Origin: Prorocentrum cordatum
Lineage: Eukaryota; Sar; Dinophyceae; Prorocentrales; Prorocentraceae
Reading direction: 5' to 3'
DNA length: 64,000 nucleotides
Assembly: GCA_963575745.1 (NCBI GenBank)
Contig: CAUYUJ010019115.1
Location: 177,041 to 241,040 of the forward strand
The position numbers and the translations under genes are program-made. Positions 18,549 to 29,107 of this stretch are shown piece after piece. Numbering within the stretch: the stretch's first letter is position 1; every line of letters begins with the position of its first letter. The notes below the pieces were generated by a model. The model saw only the letters and a list, made by a program, of their open reading frames with translations. It made no database searches and was not told the DNA's origin.

Positions 18549-19137
18549 CGCCCTCAACTCGTAACGGGCGTTTGAAGGGCAAACGTCTGGCCGGAAGGAA
18601 ACTCGACAAAACCACGACAACCGCTGAAGGGTCTTAATCCGAGGTCGTCGTCTTCGTCGTCGTCGTCGCCTGAGAACCAACCAGGAGGTTCCGATAGTCC
18701 CTAGAGCGTCCCCCAGAGTCTCCCGAGGCCTCCAGCAAGCTCCATTGAGAACCGACACGAGCCCCGAGAACCACTCAAGAGGTCCCCAAAAGCTTCCCTG
18801 GGGGCCCGCACGCAATCAGAATCGTAACAGGCGTTTGAAGGCTAGACGTCCGGCCGGAAGGAAATTCGAAGAGGCCACGACAACCGCTGAAGGGTCTTAC
18901 TCCGAGGTCGTCGTCGTCGTCGCCGCCGTCGTCGTCGTCGTCGTCGTCGTCGTTGCCCGAGAACCACCCAAGAGGTCCCCAAAAGCTTCCCTAGGGGCCG
19001 GCACACAATCAGAGTTGTAAGAGGCGTTTGAAGGCTAGACGTCCGGCCTGAAGGAAATTCGAAGAGGCCACGACAACCGCTGAAGGGTCTTAATCCGAGG
19101 TCGTCGTCGTCGTCGCCGCCGCCGTCGTCGTCCTTGC

Positions 19138-19183
<46 letters not shown>

Positions 19184-19293
19184 GTCGTCGCCGCCGCCGT
19201 CGCCGTCGCCATCGCCGTCGCCGTCGCGGCAGTCGTCGTCGTGGTCTTCGTCGCCGTCGTTGTCGTCGTCGTCGTCGTCGCCGTCGGGCGTCG

Positions 19294-19364
<71 letters not shown>

Positions 19365-19390
19365 TCCGCCTTCGCCGTCGCATTCCTGCT
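18549..19390 (+). repeat. Tandem ~200-260 bp units with embedded (CGT)n
   Basis: Three units each carry gggcgtttgaagg, a cgtc.ggcc.gaaggaaa block and ccacgacaaccgctgaagggtctta, followed by a (CGT)n/(CGC)n run of increasing length (18640, 18905, 19095-19375). The last run is about 280 bases of nearly pure CGT/CGC trinucleotides and makes long poly-Arg/Asp/Ser pseudo-ORFs. Confidence 0.85.
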
Positions 19391-20260
19391 CGTTGTCGCC
19401 GTCGTCGCCGTCCTCAGCCACCTCGGACTCCAGAGCCTTCCTCCAAGACACCTCACCGCCCGACGCCAAGGTAGGTCTGGAAGTGCGATGCCGCGGCATC
19501 CCCCTCAACGAACCAATTGGGGACCCCTACTCTAGCCCCCAAAGCTTCCCCGAGACACCCAAGAGGACGAGCAAAAACCACAGGGGGAATCTAACAGCCC
19601 ACCAAACAGGCACCTTGAGACGTGTCGGAGCTCCCCCTGACGCCCCACAACTATGTCCGCTAGCGACACGCTGAGGCATGCCTCTCTCGCCGACATGTCT
19701 CATGGCCCCCCCGATAGCCCCTGGAGTGTCCCCGACGCCCTCCCGAGGCTTCCCGCAGGCCCCCACGAAAACCGACAAAAATCCCGAGAACCACTGAAGA
19801 GGTCCCCAACCACTAGAGGCCCGCAATCACCCAGAATCGGAAGAGGCGGTGCCAGACCAGAAGACTGACCGGAGGGAAATTCGAAGAGGCCACCATAACC
19901 GCCACAGGGTATTCATTCGAGGCGTTCGATTGCAAGTGACGGCGTTGGGCCCACAGGCACGTTTTCAATTTCGTTTCTGGGGGGGCCCGCGCCCATGGCG
20001 CGAAGATGAAACAAAGGGTCTCGCACAAGGGGCCAGGCCAGGACCGAGCTGCCGCCCCATGTCGCTCACGAACACTGTGTGAGACCGCCCACACAAACAG
20101 CCCACTCCTCCAAAGGCTCCCAATGACTCACCAAAGCCCCCCAAGAAGGCCCAGGGTCCACCCTTCAAAAACAACACGAGCCCCCGTACATATCCCGACG
20201 TGATCCCAACTGGCCACCCGAATTCTGCACAGCAGGCCGTGGATTTCCCCACGGGTTCTC
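19391..20260 (+). other. Unassigned repeat-derived sequence
   Basis: Degenerate CCCCGAGA/CCAAGAGG-type sequence with a weak extra copy of the previous unit near 19820-19920. No credible gene. At 20268-20310 tactacaatgcaggg and gcgtgcgaaaagg are a remnant of the PPR motif seen at 22771. Confidence 0.5.
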
Positions 20261-20276
20261 ACTAGTCTATACTACA

Positions 20277-22080
20277 ATGCAGGGACCCGCGCGTGCGAAA
20301 AGGGCGATTCTGGTCAAAAAGTGTAGCATGCCCAAGACACGCCAAGAGGGCCCCAAGACGGCCCCAGAGGGCCCCGGGACGCCCCAAGATGGGCCCAAGA
20401 CGCGCCAAGAGGGCCTCCAGAGGCCCCCAAGACGGCCCCAGAAGGCTCCGGGACGCCCCAAGATGGGCCCAAGACGCCGAAGCTTGGGCCAAGGCGGCCC
20501 CAGAGGCGGCCAAAAGGCCCCAAGAGGCCTCCCAAGAGGCTTCCCAGCAGGGCCCCGAGCGGGAGAAATCGTCGATTTCCATTGTGTTTTTCCATGTTTT
20601 TTGCATTCTCCTCTTTTCGCCGTCCCTGCGCTCCAAGACGGCCCAAGAGGTCCCCAAGACCGCTCCAAGACCACCGACGAGGCCCGCAAGAGGGCCTCAA
20701 GACGGGCCAAGAGGGCCCCCAGACGGTCCCAAGACACCCCCAGATAGCCCCAGACGGCCCCCCAAGACGGCCCCAGAGGGCCCCGGGACGCCCCAAGATG
20801 GGCCCAAGACGCGCCAAGAGGGCCTCCAGAGGCCCCCAAGACGGCCCCAGAAGGCTCCGGGACGCCCCAAGATGGGCCCAAGACGCCGAAGATTGGGCCA
20901 AGGCGGCCCCAGAGGCGGCCAAAAGGCCCCAAGAGGCCTCCCAAGAGGCTTCCCAGCAGGGCCCCGAGCGGGAGAAATCGTCGATTTCCATTGTGTTTTT
21001 CGATGTTTCTCGCATTCTCCCCTTTTCGCCGTCCCTGCGCTCCAAGACGGCCCAAGAGGTCCCCAAGACCGCTCCAAGACCACCGACGAGGCCCGCAAGA
21101 GGGCCTCAAGACGGGCCAAGAGGGCCCCCAGACGGTCCCAAGACGCCCCGAGACAGCCCAAGACGGCCCCAGAGGGCCCCGGGACGCCCCAAGATGGACC
21201 CAAGACGCGCCAAGAGGGCCGCAAGAGGCCCCCCAGACGGCCCCAGAGGGCTCCGGGACGCCCCAAGATGGGCCCAAGACGCCAAGGCTTGGCCCAAGGC
21301 GGCCCCAGAGGCGGCCAAAAGGCCCCAAGAGGCCTCCCAAGAGGCTTCCCAGCAGGGCCCCGAGCGGGAGAAATCGTCGATTTCCATTGTGTTTTTCTAT
21401 GTTTTTTGCATTCTCCTCTTTTCGCCGTCCCTGCGCTCCAAGACGGCCCAAGAGGTCCCCAAGACCGCTCCAAGACCACCGACGAGGCCCGCAAGAGGGC
21501 CTCAAGACGGGCCAAGAGGGCCCCCAGACGGTCCCAAGACACCCCCAGATAGCCCCAGACGGCCCCCCAAGACGGCCCCAGAGGGCCCCGGGACGCCCCA
21601 AGATGGGCCCAAGACGCGCCAAGAGGGCCTCCAGAGGCCCCCAAGACGGCCCCAGAAGGCTCCGGGACGCCCCAAGATGGGCCCAAGACGCCGAAGATTG
21701 GGCCAAGACGGCCCCAGAGGCGGCCAAAATGCCCCAAGAGGCCTCCCAAGAGGCTTCCCAGCAGGGCCCCGAGCGGGAGAAATCGTCGATTTCCATTGTG
21801 TTTTTCGATGTTTCTCGCATTCTCCCCTTTTCGCCGTCCCTGCGCTCCAAGACGGCCCAAGAGGTCCCCAAGACCGCTCCAAGACCACCGACGAGGCCCG
21901 CAAGAGGGCCTCAAGACGGGCCAAGAGGGCCCCCAGACGGTCCCAAGACGCCCCAAGAGCTCCAAGACGGCCCCAGAGGGCCCCGGGACGCCCCAAGATG
22001 GGCCCAAGACGCGCCAAGAGGGCCGCAAGAGGCCCCCCAGACGGCCCCAGAGGGCTCCGGGACGCCCCAAGATGGGCCCT
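20277..22080 (+). repeat. Dimeric higher-order satellite (~805 bp dimer of ~400 bp units)
   Basis: The landmark gggagaaatcgtcgatttcc occurs at 20561, 20970, 21366 and 21775, giving spacings of 409, 396 and 409. Units 1 and 3 carry atgttttttgcattctcctc after it; units 2 and 4 carry cgatgtttctcgcattctcccc. So the array alternates A-B-A-B with an 805 bp period. Each unit also contains ~10-30 bp subrepeats (cccaagacggcc, ccaagagggcc). The absence of stops in several frames yields spurious 400-530 aa ORFs on both strands. Confidence 0.9.
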
Positions 22081-22670
22081 CTGAGAGCCATCTTGGACCG
22101 TCTTGGCCATTCGCGCCGCTCGGACCCCCGACATCTTGGGCAGCATTCGCCGTTCTCACCGCTCTGAACGCCATCTTGAGCCATCCCGACGAATCCACGC
22201 TCTCCTCCAGGCATCTTGCCATCACCTCGGAGCCTTCGCCTTCCAGAGCCTCGCGGGCTCAAACGGCCCAGCTGTCAGCCGCGCGTGCAACCCACCGGAG
22301 CCGTCACGACACGAAAACGTCACCATGCCATGTCAAGTGGCCCCCAAAGGGGTCTGCAAGCACTTTTTCTTAGAAAAATGGTCCGCAGGGCCCTTTGGCG
22401 CCCAGAGCGAGCCTACAGTAAGCGATAGTGGCCCTCGGAGGCCCTCTGAGAGCCATCTTGGACCGTCTTGGCCATTCGCGCCGCTCGGACCCCCGACATC
22501 TTGGGCAGCATTCGCCGTTCTCACCGCTCTGAACGCCATCTTGAGCCATCTTGGCCATTCGCACCGCTCGGGCGCCCCGTCGAATCCACGCTCTCCTCCA
22601 GGCATCTTGCCATCACCTCGGAGCCTTCGCCTTCCAGAGCCTCGCGGACTCAAACGGCCCAGCTGTCATA
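22080..22670 (+). repeat. Partial tandem duplication (~365-385 bp offset)
   Basis: The block from ctctgagagccatcttggacc to cgccatcttgagccatc is at 22080-22193 and 22445-22551. The block gaatccacgctctcctcc to cggcccagctgtca is at 22190-22278 and 22577-22670. The intervening 22280-22445 is unique here. Confidence 0.85.
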
Positions 22671-22730
22671 CATGGCCACGTCCGGTGCCCCCCCCCCCCC
22701 CAGGAGCCCGTTCCTCCGAGAATCATTCCA

Positions 22731-23130
22731 GAAAGATTTCGTGGACGGAGTCCACGGGTCAGCCCTAGTCAGCTACAGCGCTGGGATCAGTGCGTGCGAA
22801 AAGGGCGGGCAGTGGCAGCCGGCGCTGGCACTGCTGAGCGAGATGTGGGAGGCGAAGCTGGAGCCCAACGTCATCAGCTACAGCGCTGGGATCAGCGCGT
22901 GCAAGAAGGGCGGGCAGTGGCAGCCGGCGCTAGCGCTGTTGAGCGAGATGGGGGAGGCGAAGGTGGAGCCCGACGTCATCACCTACAGCGCTGGGATCAG
23001 CGCGTGCAAGAAGGGCGGGCAATGGCAGCCGGCGCTAGCGCTGTTGAGCGAGATGTGGGAGGTGAAGTTGGAGCCCAACGTCATCTCTACTACAATGAAG
23101 GGGTCCGCGCGTGCGGGAAAAGCAGGCCAC
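22731..23130 (+). pseudogene. Pentatricopeptide repeat (PPR) fragment, three full motifs
   Basis: Within an open frame 22468-23427, three exact 105-bp units start at 22771, 22876 and 22981. Each encodes 35 residues of the form SYSAGISACxKGGQWQPALALLSEM..AKLEPNVI, a classic PPR helix pair. A degenerate fourth (YYNEGVRACGK) starts near 23092. Before and after, the frame runs into minisatellite sequence. PPR proteins bind organellar RNA, and dinoflagellates encode many. Three motifs without a targeting peptide or a stable C-terminus suggest an orphaned exon or amplified fragment. Confidence 0.7.
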
Positions 23131-24345
23131 GGGGAAAGCGCAGTCGGCGCCCCAGCGGCCCCTGCGAGCCCTGGGCCCCCAGACGGCTCCAAACGGCCCC
23201 CAGACGCTCAAGAGGCCGCCCCGACGGCCCAAAGACAAGACGGTTCGCTCAAGAGGCCGCCTCGACGGCCCAGGAAGCCCCCAAGGCAGGCCAGGAGGCT
23301 CCCAAGACGGCCCTGGAGGACCTCCCAGGAGAGCCCCAAGAGACCCAAATTGTCCCAGTCCTTTCGGGAAGCGCATATTTGGAGATTATCGTGTCTTTCG
23401 CTTCCGACGCGTCCACGACGGGCATAGAGGCCCCCAAGGTCGCCCTAAGATGCCCCCATGAGGGCCCCAAGACGGCACAAGACGACCCCAGGACGGCCCA
23501 AGAGGCGCCCAGGACGGCCCAAAAGGTGCCCAAGACGGGCCCAGACGGCCCACGACAACCACCCGAGAGGCAACCAAGACGGCCCAAGAGGGCCCCCAGA
23601 GCCCCCAGACGCTCAACGGGCCGCCCCGACGGCCCAAAGACGGTTCGCTCAAGAGGCCGCCTCGACGGCCCCGGAAGCTCCCAAGGCAGGCCAGGAGGCT
23701 CCCAAGACGGCCCTGGAGGACCTCCCAGGAGAGCCCCAAGAGGCCAAAATCGTCCCCTTCCCATCGGAAAAAGGCATATTTAGGGGCATTATCGTGTTTT
23801 TCGCTTCCGACGCGTCCAAGACGGGCATAGAGGTCCCCAAGATCGCCCTACGATTCCCCCATGAGGGCCCCAAGACGGCACAAGACGACCCCAGGACGGC
23901 CCAAGAGGCGCCCAGGACGGCCCAAGAGGTGCCCAAGACGGGCCCAGACGGCCCCACGACAACCACCCGAGTGGCAACCAAGACGGCCCAAGAGGGCCCC
24001 CAGAGCCCAAAACGGACCCACCACTGCTCTTGGGGCGCCTATGGCGGCCCCAGACGGTGCCCAGACTGCTCCAGAGACGCCCAAGACGGCCCCAGACAAC
24101 CCTCAGACGGCCCCGGACGGTCTCCATACCGCCCAAGAGGCACCCGAGACAGCCCAAGAGGGCCCCCGGAGGCTTCCAGGAGGCCGAGAAGAAGCGCTGA
24201 GAGGCTCCGAAACGAGCCCCAGAGGCCCCAAGATCACGGCCCAAGAAGCACCGAAGACAGCACCAACAGCAGCCAAAGACGGCCTAAAACGGCCCGAAGA
24301 AGGTCCCAAAACGGCTCCAAGCGCACCATGGGCCGGCCACAAGAC
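23131..24345 (+). repeat. CCAAGACGGC-type minisatellite with a 400-bp duplication
   Basis: Units such as gcccaagacgg and cccaagaggcc repeat imperfectly. cggttcgctcaagaggccgc at 23241 recurs at 23641 and the following ~330 bases are closely similar (period 400). The block 24120-24345 is a near copy of 63790-64000. No gene is supported. Confidence 0.8.
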
Positions 24346-24348
24346 CAT

Positions 24349-24923
24349 ATTCTGGGCTGGCGGGCCGGTGGCCCAGAATCGGCTAGGGCCGCCCTGGAGG
24401 CGCCCGCGCTGTCCCGGGACGCGCCGGGCGGATTTCAGGGCTGGCGGCGCGGCGGCCCAGAATCGGCCCGCCGATTCTGGGCCGGAAGGCCGGTGGCCCA
24501 GAATCGCCCTGGCCGACCCTGGAAGCGCGCGCGGGTGGCCCAGAAACAGGTAGGCCCGCCCTGGGGTCGCGAGAATTGGCCCAGGGCGCGCTGGGCGGGA
24601 GTCTTGGCTGGTGGCGCGGCGGCCCAGAATTGGTCCCGCCGATTCTGGGCTGGCGGGCCTGCGGCCCAGAATCGTCCTGGCCGACCCCGGAAGCGCGCGC
24701 GGCGGCCCCGGGGCGCGCCGGGCGGGATTCTGGGCCGGCGGCGTGGCGGCCCAGAGTCGGCCCCGCCGATTCTAGGCTGGCAGGTCGGGAGCCCAAAATC
24801 GGTTGGCTCCAGAGGCGCGCGTGGCCCTGAGAGCGAGTGGCAGGACTCTGGAACGGCGGGCCGGGGGGCGCCCAGAATCGACACCGCCGACTCTGGGCCG
24901 GCGGGCCTGTGGCCCTGAATCGG
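24349..24923 (+). repeat. Hairpin satellite, CCGATTCTGGGC...GCCCAGAATCGG
   Basis: About nine inverted-repeat units: 24349-24382, 24431-24466, 24471-24506, 24600-24632, 24639-24674, 24725-24760, 24766-24802, 24843-24880 and 24887-24923. Arms are about 11-12 bp around a ~12-nt GC-rich loop (ctggcgggccggtg type). Spacing is irregular (about 40-130 bp). Confidence 0.85.
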
Positions 24924-24939
24924 GCCAGCCTAGTCTTGC

Positions 24940-24996
24940 AGCCCGTGGTCGCCGCCGCCGCCGCCACCACCGCCGCCGAGTCGTCGTCGTCGTTGC

Positions 24997-25033
<37 letters not shown>

Positions 25034-25060
25034 GCCGCCGCCGCCGTCGTCGGTGTCGTT
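24940..25060 (+). repeat. (CGC/CGT)n trinucleotide tract
   Basis: Interrupted CCG, CAC and CGT trinucleotides; low complexity only. Confidence 0.85.
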
Positions 25061-25204
25061 GGTTGGGAGGCTCGTCGGGGGCTCCCAGACGGGCGAGCAG
25101 CGTTATCTGGCTCCCCCGCAGCTCAGTGATATGTGGCAGGCAAACATGCCGCCATTCATCCTGCTCGCCTTGCGGCAGCACCCCTCCGCCCCGCAAGTGG
25201 ACGT

Positions 25205-25380
25205 AGTCCACGGGTCAGCCCTAGTCAGCTACAATGCTGGGATCAGCGCGTGCGAAAAGGGACAGCAGTGGCAGCGAGCTCTGGCGCTGCTGAGCGAGAT
25301 GTGTGAGGCGAAGGTGGATCCCAACGTCATCTGCACAGTACTACAATTCTGTCCGCGGCGCGTGCGCTGCGAAAGTAGCG
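25205..25380 (+). pseudogene. PPR fragment, one motif
   Basis: SALVSYNAGISACEKGQQWQ continues with RALALLSEMCEAKVDPNVI, one 35-residue PPR motif, followed by a degraded second (YNS..RGACESSELL). Upstream is microsatellite and downstream a CCAAGACGGC minisatellite. The arrangement is nearly repeated at 62073-62250. Confidence 0.7.
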
Positions 25381-26110
25381 AGCTGCTCGAATCGCGCTGG
25401 AGCGCCCCGGAGCGCCCAGATCGCCCTCAAGGCCCTTGGGGCGCTCCACAGGGGCGCTCCAGAGGGTCCCTAGATGGCTCTGAGACGGCCTCAGACAGCT
25501 CCAAGACAATTCTGCGGCGCTTGGGAGGGCGCCAGGACGGCCCAAGAGGACCCCAACGGAGCCCTGTGAGGGCCCGCTGACAGGCCATGAGCCTCCACAG
25601 ACAGCCCAAGAGAACCCCGATGACAGCCCCCCCGAAGCCAACATCGTACAATCTCCGTCGGTTCTTGAAGGTTTTTCACATTCTCAACCCCCCCAGACGG
25701 CTCCAGGGGCGTCCCAGGTCGCTCCAAGACGGTTCGGGATGCCCCGACAAGTGCCCCAAGACGGCCCATGAGGGCCCCAAGACTGCCCAAATGAGCCCCA
25801 AGTCAGCCGAATAGAGCTCAAGGTGGCCCCCAACACAGCCCCATGAGGGCCCCAGGAGCTGCCCAACAGGTCCCAAAGCGGGTTCCAAGACGGCTTGAGA
25901 CCGCCAACAACCCCATGCATGGCCCAAGGGCGGCCAGAGAGGCCCCCAAGACGGCTCAAGAGGGCTGCAAAATTGCCGAAGAGGGCCCCAAGAGGCTCCA
26001 GAGAGATCCCCAGGAGGCCTTGAGGGGGGTCTGACGAGAGTCCAGACGGCAGGCTTCCCGCAGCCCCCAAGAGGCCCCAAGTCGGCCCCAGAGGGTTGTA
26101 AAATGGCCGA
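25381..26110 (+). repeat. Minisatellite, segmental copy of 62250-62920
   Basis: Blocks such as gagggccccaggagctgccc, aacaggtcccaaag.ggg.tc and gccaacaacccc..gcatgg occur in the same order at 62725-62830. Including the PPR fragments, the duplicated segment is about 0.9 kb. Confidence 0.8.
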
Positions 26111-26114
26111 AGAG

Positions 26115-26400
26115 GGCCCCCAGAGGCGGAAGACCCGGGAATCACGATTACAGGAACCTGGAAATCTAGATTTCTGGGTTTTCGGTCGGGGCCCCTTTAA
26201 AAAACACGGAAACCTAGATTTCCGGGTTCCCGCCGCCCCCCCCCCCACAAAGTGCGACCGTTTCTCATCTCTTCTTCCCTTCCTCCTCCTCCTCCCTCCT
26301 CCTCCTCTTCCTTCTCTTCCACCTTCTCCTCTCCTCCACCTTCTCCTTCTCCTCCTGTTCCCTCCTCATCCTCCTCCATTTCCTCCTCCTCGTCCTGTTA
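26115..26400 (+). repeat. Dispersed repeat plus CT-rich tract
   Basis: 26115-26225 (cgggaatcacgattacagg, then two ..aacctagatttcc.ggtt.. palindromic blocks) matches 55440-55560 in inverse orientation. 26268-26400 is a (CTC)n-rich tract. Confidence 0.6.
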
Positions 26401-26487
26401 CGTTGAGGTGTGATGTCATCTGTTATGGTGTGTTCTGATGTGTGGATCCATTACATCATGCTTTCTTTCATTGCGTGATGACATGTT

Positions 26488-26492
26488 CTGTT
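26488..26492 (+). repeat. Target-site duplication, left copy
   Basis: CTGTT immediately before the 5' LTR, repeated at 42573-42577. Confidence 0.85.
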
Positions 26493-26756
26493 ACTTTAAG
26501 GGTAGCTCTTTGGGAGATGTTATAGTATCGGGAGCATAGCTCGCGCGCCGTTGCCTTGGGCTCAAGGCACGCGCGCCCTATTTGCCCGGACACCGCGAGT
26601 GTTCGCTATGTGCTGGAAAGACCGATACATCGATCTTATCCTATCTTATCCGTCCATTCCTCTTACTGAACAGCCTCAGTACGATACCGGACGCTATTTG
26701 CCATCCGCTTCCCATGGAATCGGATGCTATTTGAGTTACCAGGCTCACTTTCGACT
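26493..26756 (+). repeat. 5' LTR
   Basis: Begins actttaagggtagc and ends ctcactttcgact. It differs from the 3' LTR by three substitutions. The usual TG...CA ends are absent. The boundary may shift by one base because the target duplication and LTR start share an A. The promoter should lie here; no TATA box is obvious. Confidence 0.92.
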
Positions 26757-26768
26757 TGGTAGCGGAGC
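26757..26768 (+). promoter_or_regulatory. Primer binding site
   Basis: TGGTAGCGGAGC directly follows the 5' LTR. It begins TGG, complementary to a tRNA CCA end, and closely resembles the initiator-Met tRNA site used by Ty1/Copia elements. The exact tRNA is inferred. Confidence 0.8.
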
Positions 26769-27162
26769 TGGCCGCACTCTCGTGTGGTCAGCTCTTGCTC
26801 TTCTTAGCCTCATACTCTTCGGCCCGATCTTCGTGACCACCTACCACCCTGCGCTTTCACTCCCAGTACGTTTACGAGGATCTATCCAAGAGCAAGAAGC
26901 GACACGAGAGGTACGACGTCTAGACAACGACATTGGTACCATATACGCTTCATCATTGCGCTACTACCAACCGCTCGGCAAGGAACCAAAAGCGCAATAC
27001 CTGAAGCATGGGCGGAGAGATCCGCCAGATAGAGCGCCTCGAAGACTCGACAAGGCGCTACCCCAGCGCGGCAACGCGCCTCATAACCACCCCTATCTAC
27101 ATAGCCTTGGGCTGGTTATCTTCGCTATCATATGGTTCGCGCCGGGGGCAGCAATCGGACAC

Positions 27163-28770
27163 ATGCGTCGTGGAGACAACAGCACCGATGGGCAAACACA
27201 TGGCCCATATTGGGACCCTCAAGGCAACGTACCTTTCCGCGAGTACGTTTATGAGGTCAACGCATGGCTCAACGTCACAAGCGGACGTATGACGCCACAG
27301 GCCCAAGCGGCCGCCATACAACGCGGCCTGGGTGGCCTAGCGAGGACACTCGCCATGAGGGTACCGCCAGACATTATAAATTATGGTGCTGACATCGATG
27401 GGGTCCACACCGACCCAGTGACGTACATCATGTTCCTCCTAAGCATGAAGTTCGAACGCCTGGAAGATGAGCGCCAGCTCACTTCCGGCACACAACTCAT
27501 CGACTTCCACGTGCCTCACGGGGAACGAATCGATGTCACCCTTACCCGATTCGAAACAGCCCGGCTTGAGGCACAGTCGGTGGGATTTGACCTTCCCAGA
27601 TTCCAACTACTAACCACGATCCTGTTCCGCGCTTTAGGCGTCGGCAACCAGCGAGCCATGCAACTCTTACAGCCACTCAATCACCAAATGCCCCGAACAC
27701 AACAACAGTATGATGAGTTGCTGGAGAGGATGCGTTCGATAGGTCACCTATCTGAACGGTCTCCTGGTAATATAGGATCTGTGTTTGGAAGGGGAAGGGG
27801 ATCTGGTAGTGGAAATTTCTACACTACCTTGACCACTGAAGCCCAGCCTGGGAACGGGCCCTCAAGCATATGGGCCGATGATCCTGGAGAATCCACTGCT
27901 CTACTAGCAGGAGATCGATCACAACCAAGCTGGGCAACCAGCCCTCCTTCTAGAGAACCACAACCACACCGTTCCTTATGGGGTGAATCAAACCCCCTAA
28001 CCGACGGTGTATCCACCTACTTGGGATACGATGACTTCGACTCCGGCACCGACACAGATACTATATCATCAGACGGTGTTGAAACTTTAGATTGGTCAGA
28101 TATTATGAATATGGATAATGACAATCAGCGTGCTGAACAGTTGTTCTGGTTATTACAACAGGCTAAACGGAGGTGGATGAGGTTCACACGACAACCAGTG
28201 CGTCGTGTTAGGAGGAGGATACGGAGGAGCTTCAAGGGAAAAGGTAAAGGTAAACGAGGTCGTCGGAGGTTGAACGGACGAGGCATCACGGCATTCCTCC
28301 AGAGGCTCTCAGATGAACAACATGATGAGATATTCTTCGGGGGAAAGGGCCGTGGCAAGGGCCGCAGAGAGACCTCAGGAAAAGGCAAGGGTAGGCGGGG
28401 AAACCCGCGAGGTAGAGACGGCCAGGTTCTCAAGTGCCATGAATGCGACAGTGCCGACCATCTTGTGCGAGATTGTCCAGCGAAGGGAAATGGAAAGGGC
28501 AGGTCGACCGAAGTCCGTTTTGGCTCAAGTGAACCGTTCATCGAATATCTGAGCCTCCAAGATTTTGAGGCCATGGAACAGATATTTTACACTTGGGTCA
28601 GTTGCATGGACAACGTCGACGAGCTCGAGGCGTATGGTCATGGATTGTACGCGTACTACCTCGAGTACGTCCGCCGGTTCGTTATTGGCAACAACGAGCT
28701 CACTCCCGTGGACCACGGTGCGCTGGGCAACCAGCCTCTTTCTTCGACTGGATGTTCGGGAACCCAGTAA
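27163..28770 (+). CDS. Gag with CCHC zinc knuckle, 535 aa
   Basis: The open frame begins inside the LTR (26551), but 27163 is the first ATG after the primer site. Residues about 20-200 form a helical capsid-like region (NVPFREYVYEVNAWLNVTSG; MSMKFERLEDE-type helices). A low-complexity linker follows, then a very basic Gly/Lys/Arg region (FKGKGKGKRGRR and repeats). CHECDSADHLVRDC is a CX2CX4HX4C knuckle. Role: capsid and genome packaging. The stop TAA 28768-28770 is followed four bases later by the next ATG. Four GNRA hairpins lie in this ORF (27846, 27929, 28395, 28722). Confidence 0.8.
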   Translation: MRRGDNSTDGQTHGPYWDPQGNVPFREYVYEVNAWLNVTSGRMTPQAQAAAIQRGLGGLARTLAMRVPPDIINYGADIDGVHTDPVTYIMFLLSMKFERLEDERQLTSGTQLIDFHVPHGERIDVTLTRFETARLEAQSVGFDLPRFQLLTTILFRALGVGNQRAMQLLQPLNHQMPRTQQQYDELLERMRSIGHLSERSPGNIGSVFGRGRGSGSGNFYTTLTTEAQPGNGPSSIWADDPGESTALLAGDRSQPSWATSPPSREPQPHRSLWGESNPLTDGVSTYLGYDDFDSGTDTDTISSDGVETLDWSDIMNMDNDNQRAEQLFWLLQQAKRRWMRFTRQPVRRVRRRIRRSFKGKGKGKRGRRRLNGRGITAFLQRLSDEQHDEIFFGGKGRGKGRRETSGKGKGRRGNPRGRDGQVLKCHECDSADHLVRDCPAKGNGKGRSTEVRFGSSEPFIEYLSLQDFEAMEQIFYTWVSCMDNVDELEAYGHGLYAYYLEYVRRFVIGNNELTPVDHGALGNQPLSSTGCSGTQ

Positions 28771-28774
28771 CATT

Positions 28775-29107
28775 ATGGCCTACGAAAGCAGTGACGAGGA
28801 CATCACTGTGGAGGCCTCGCCTTCCGAGGTTGAACGCAACCTCCAACCTCCACCTGAACTCCCGCCTGGAAACAGGCCTGCCTATCCCCAAACTAATGAA
28901 GAACTTATAGATATGGAGTCTCAAGCGTTCGTTCAAGCTTTCATTGCAGGTGAACCAGAGATCTCATTTGCACCCCCTGGTTCGCTTGTTCCAGGCGAGT
29001 GCGGACCACGTGCACTTCTGCAAACCTTCATGAGGATGCATGAGATACTTATCTACTTATCATCGCACATCCCGAGAGTCAAGAGAGCATCGAAGCTGGT
29101 ATCATGA
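28775..29107 (+). CDS. Small ORF2 of LTR element, 110 aa
   Basis: ATG 28775 comes four bases after the Gag stop, and its own stop TGA overlaps the next start as ATGA (29104-29107). It is acidic at the N-terminus (ESSDEDITVEASPSEVE), then Pro-rich with PPGNRP from a GNRA hairpin, then helical. No family is recognised. The junctions on both sides suggest translation by termination-reinitiation. Confidence 0.55.
   Translation: MAYESSDEDITVEASPSEVERNLQPPPELPPGNRPAYPQTNEELIDMESQAFVQAFIAGEPEISFAPPGSLVPGECGPRALLQTFMRMHEILIYLSSHIPRVKRASKLVS

Noticed and set aside
18842-19508. Poly-Asp, poly-Arg and poly-Thr ORFs
   Set aside because: Trinucleotide (CGT)n in each frame; pure repeat artefact.
20267-22373. 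Long ORFs (up to ~534 aa) on both strands
   Set aside because: They follow the satellite period, exist in several frames at once and encode only Gly/Pro/Trp/Arg-rich repeats; they arise from lack of stop codons in the repeat.
27100-27165. Possible transmembrane segment upstream of Gag (LGLVIFAIIWFAPG)
   Set aside because: Lies upstream of the first credible ATG of Gag in the leader; probably untranslated.
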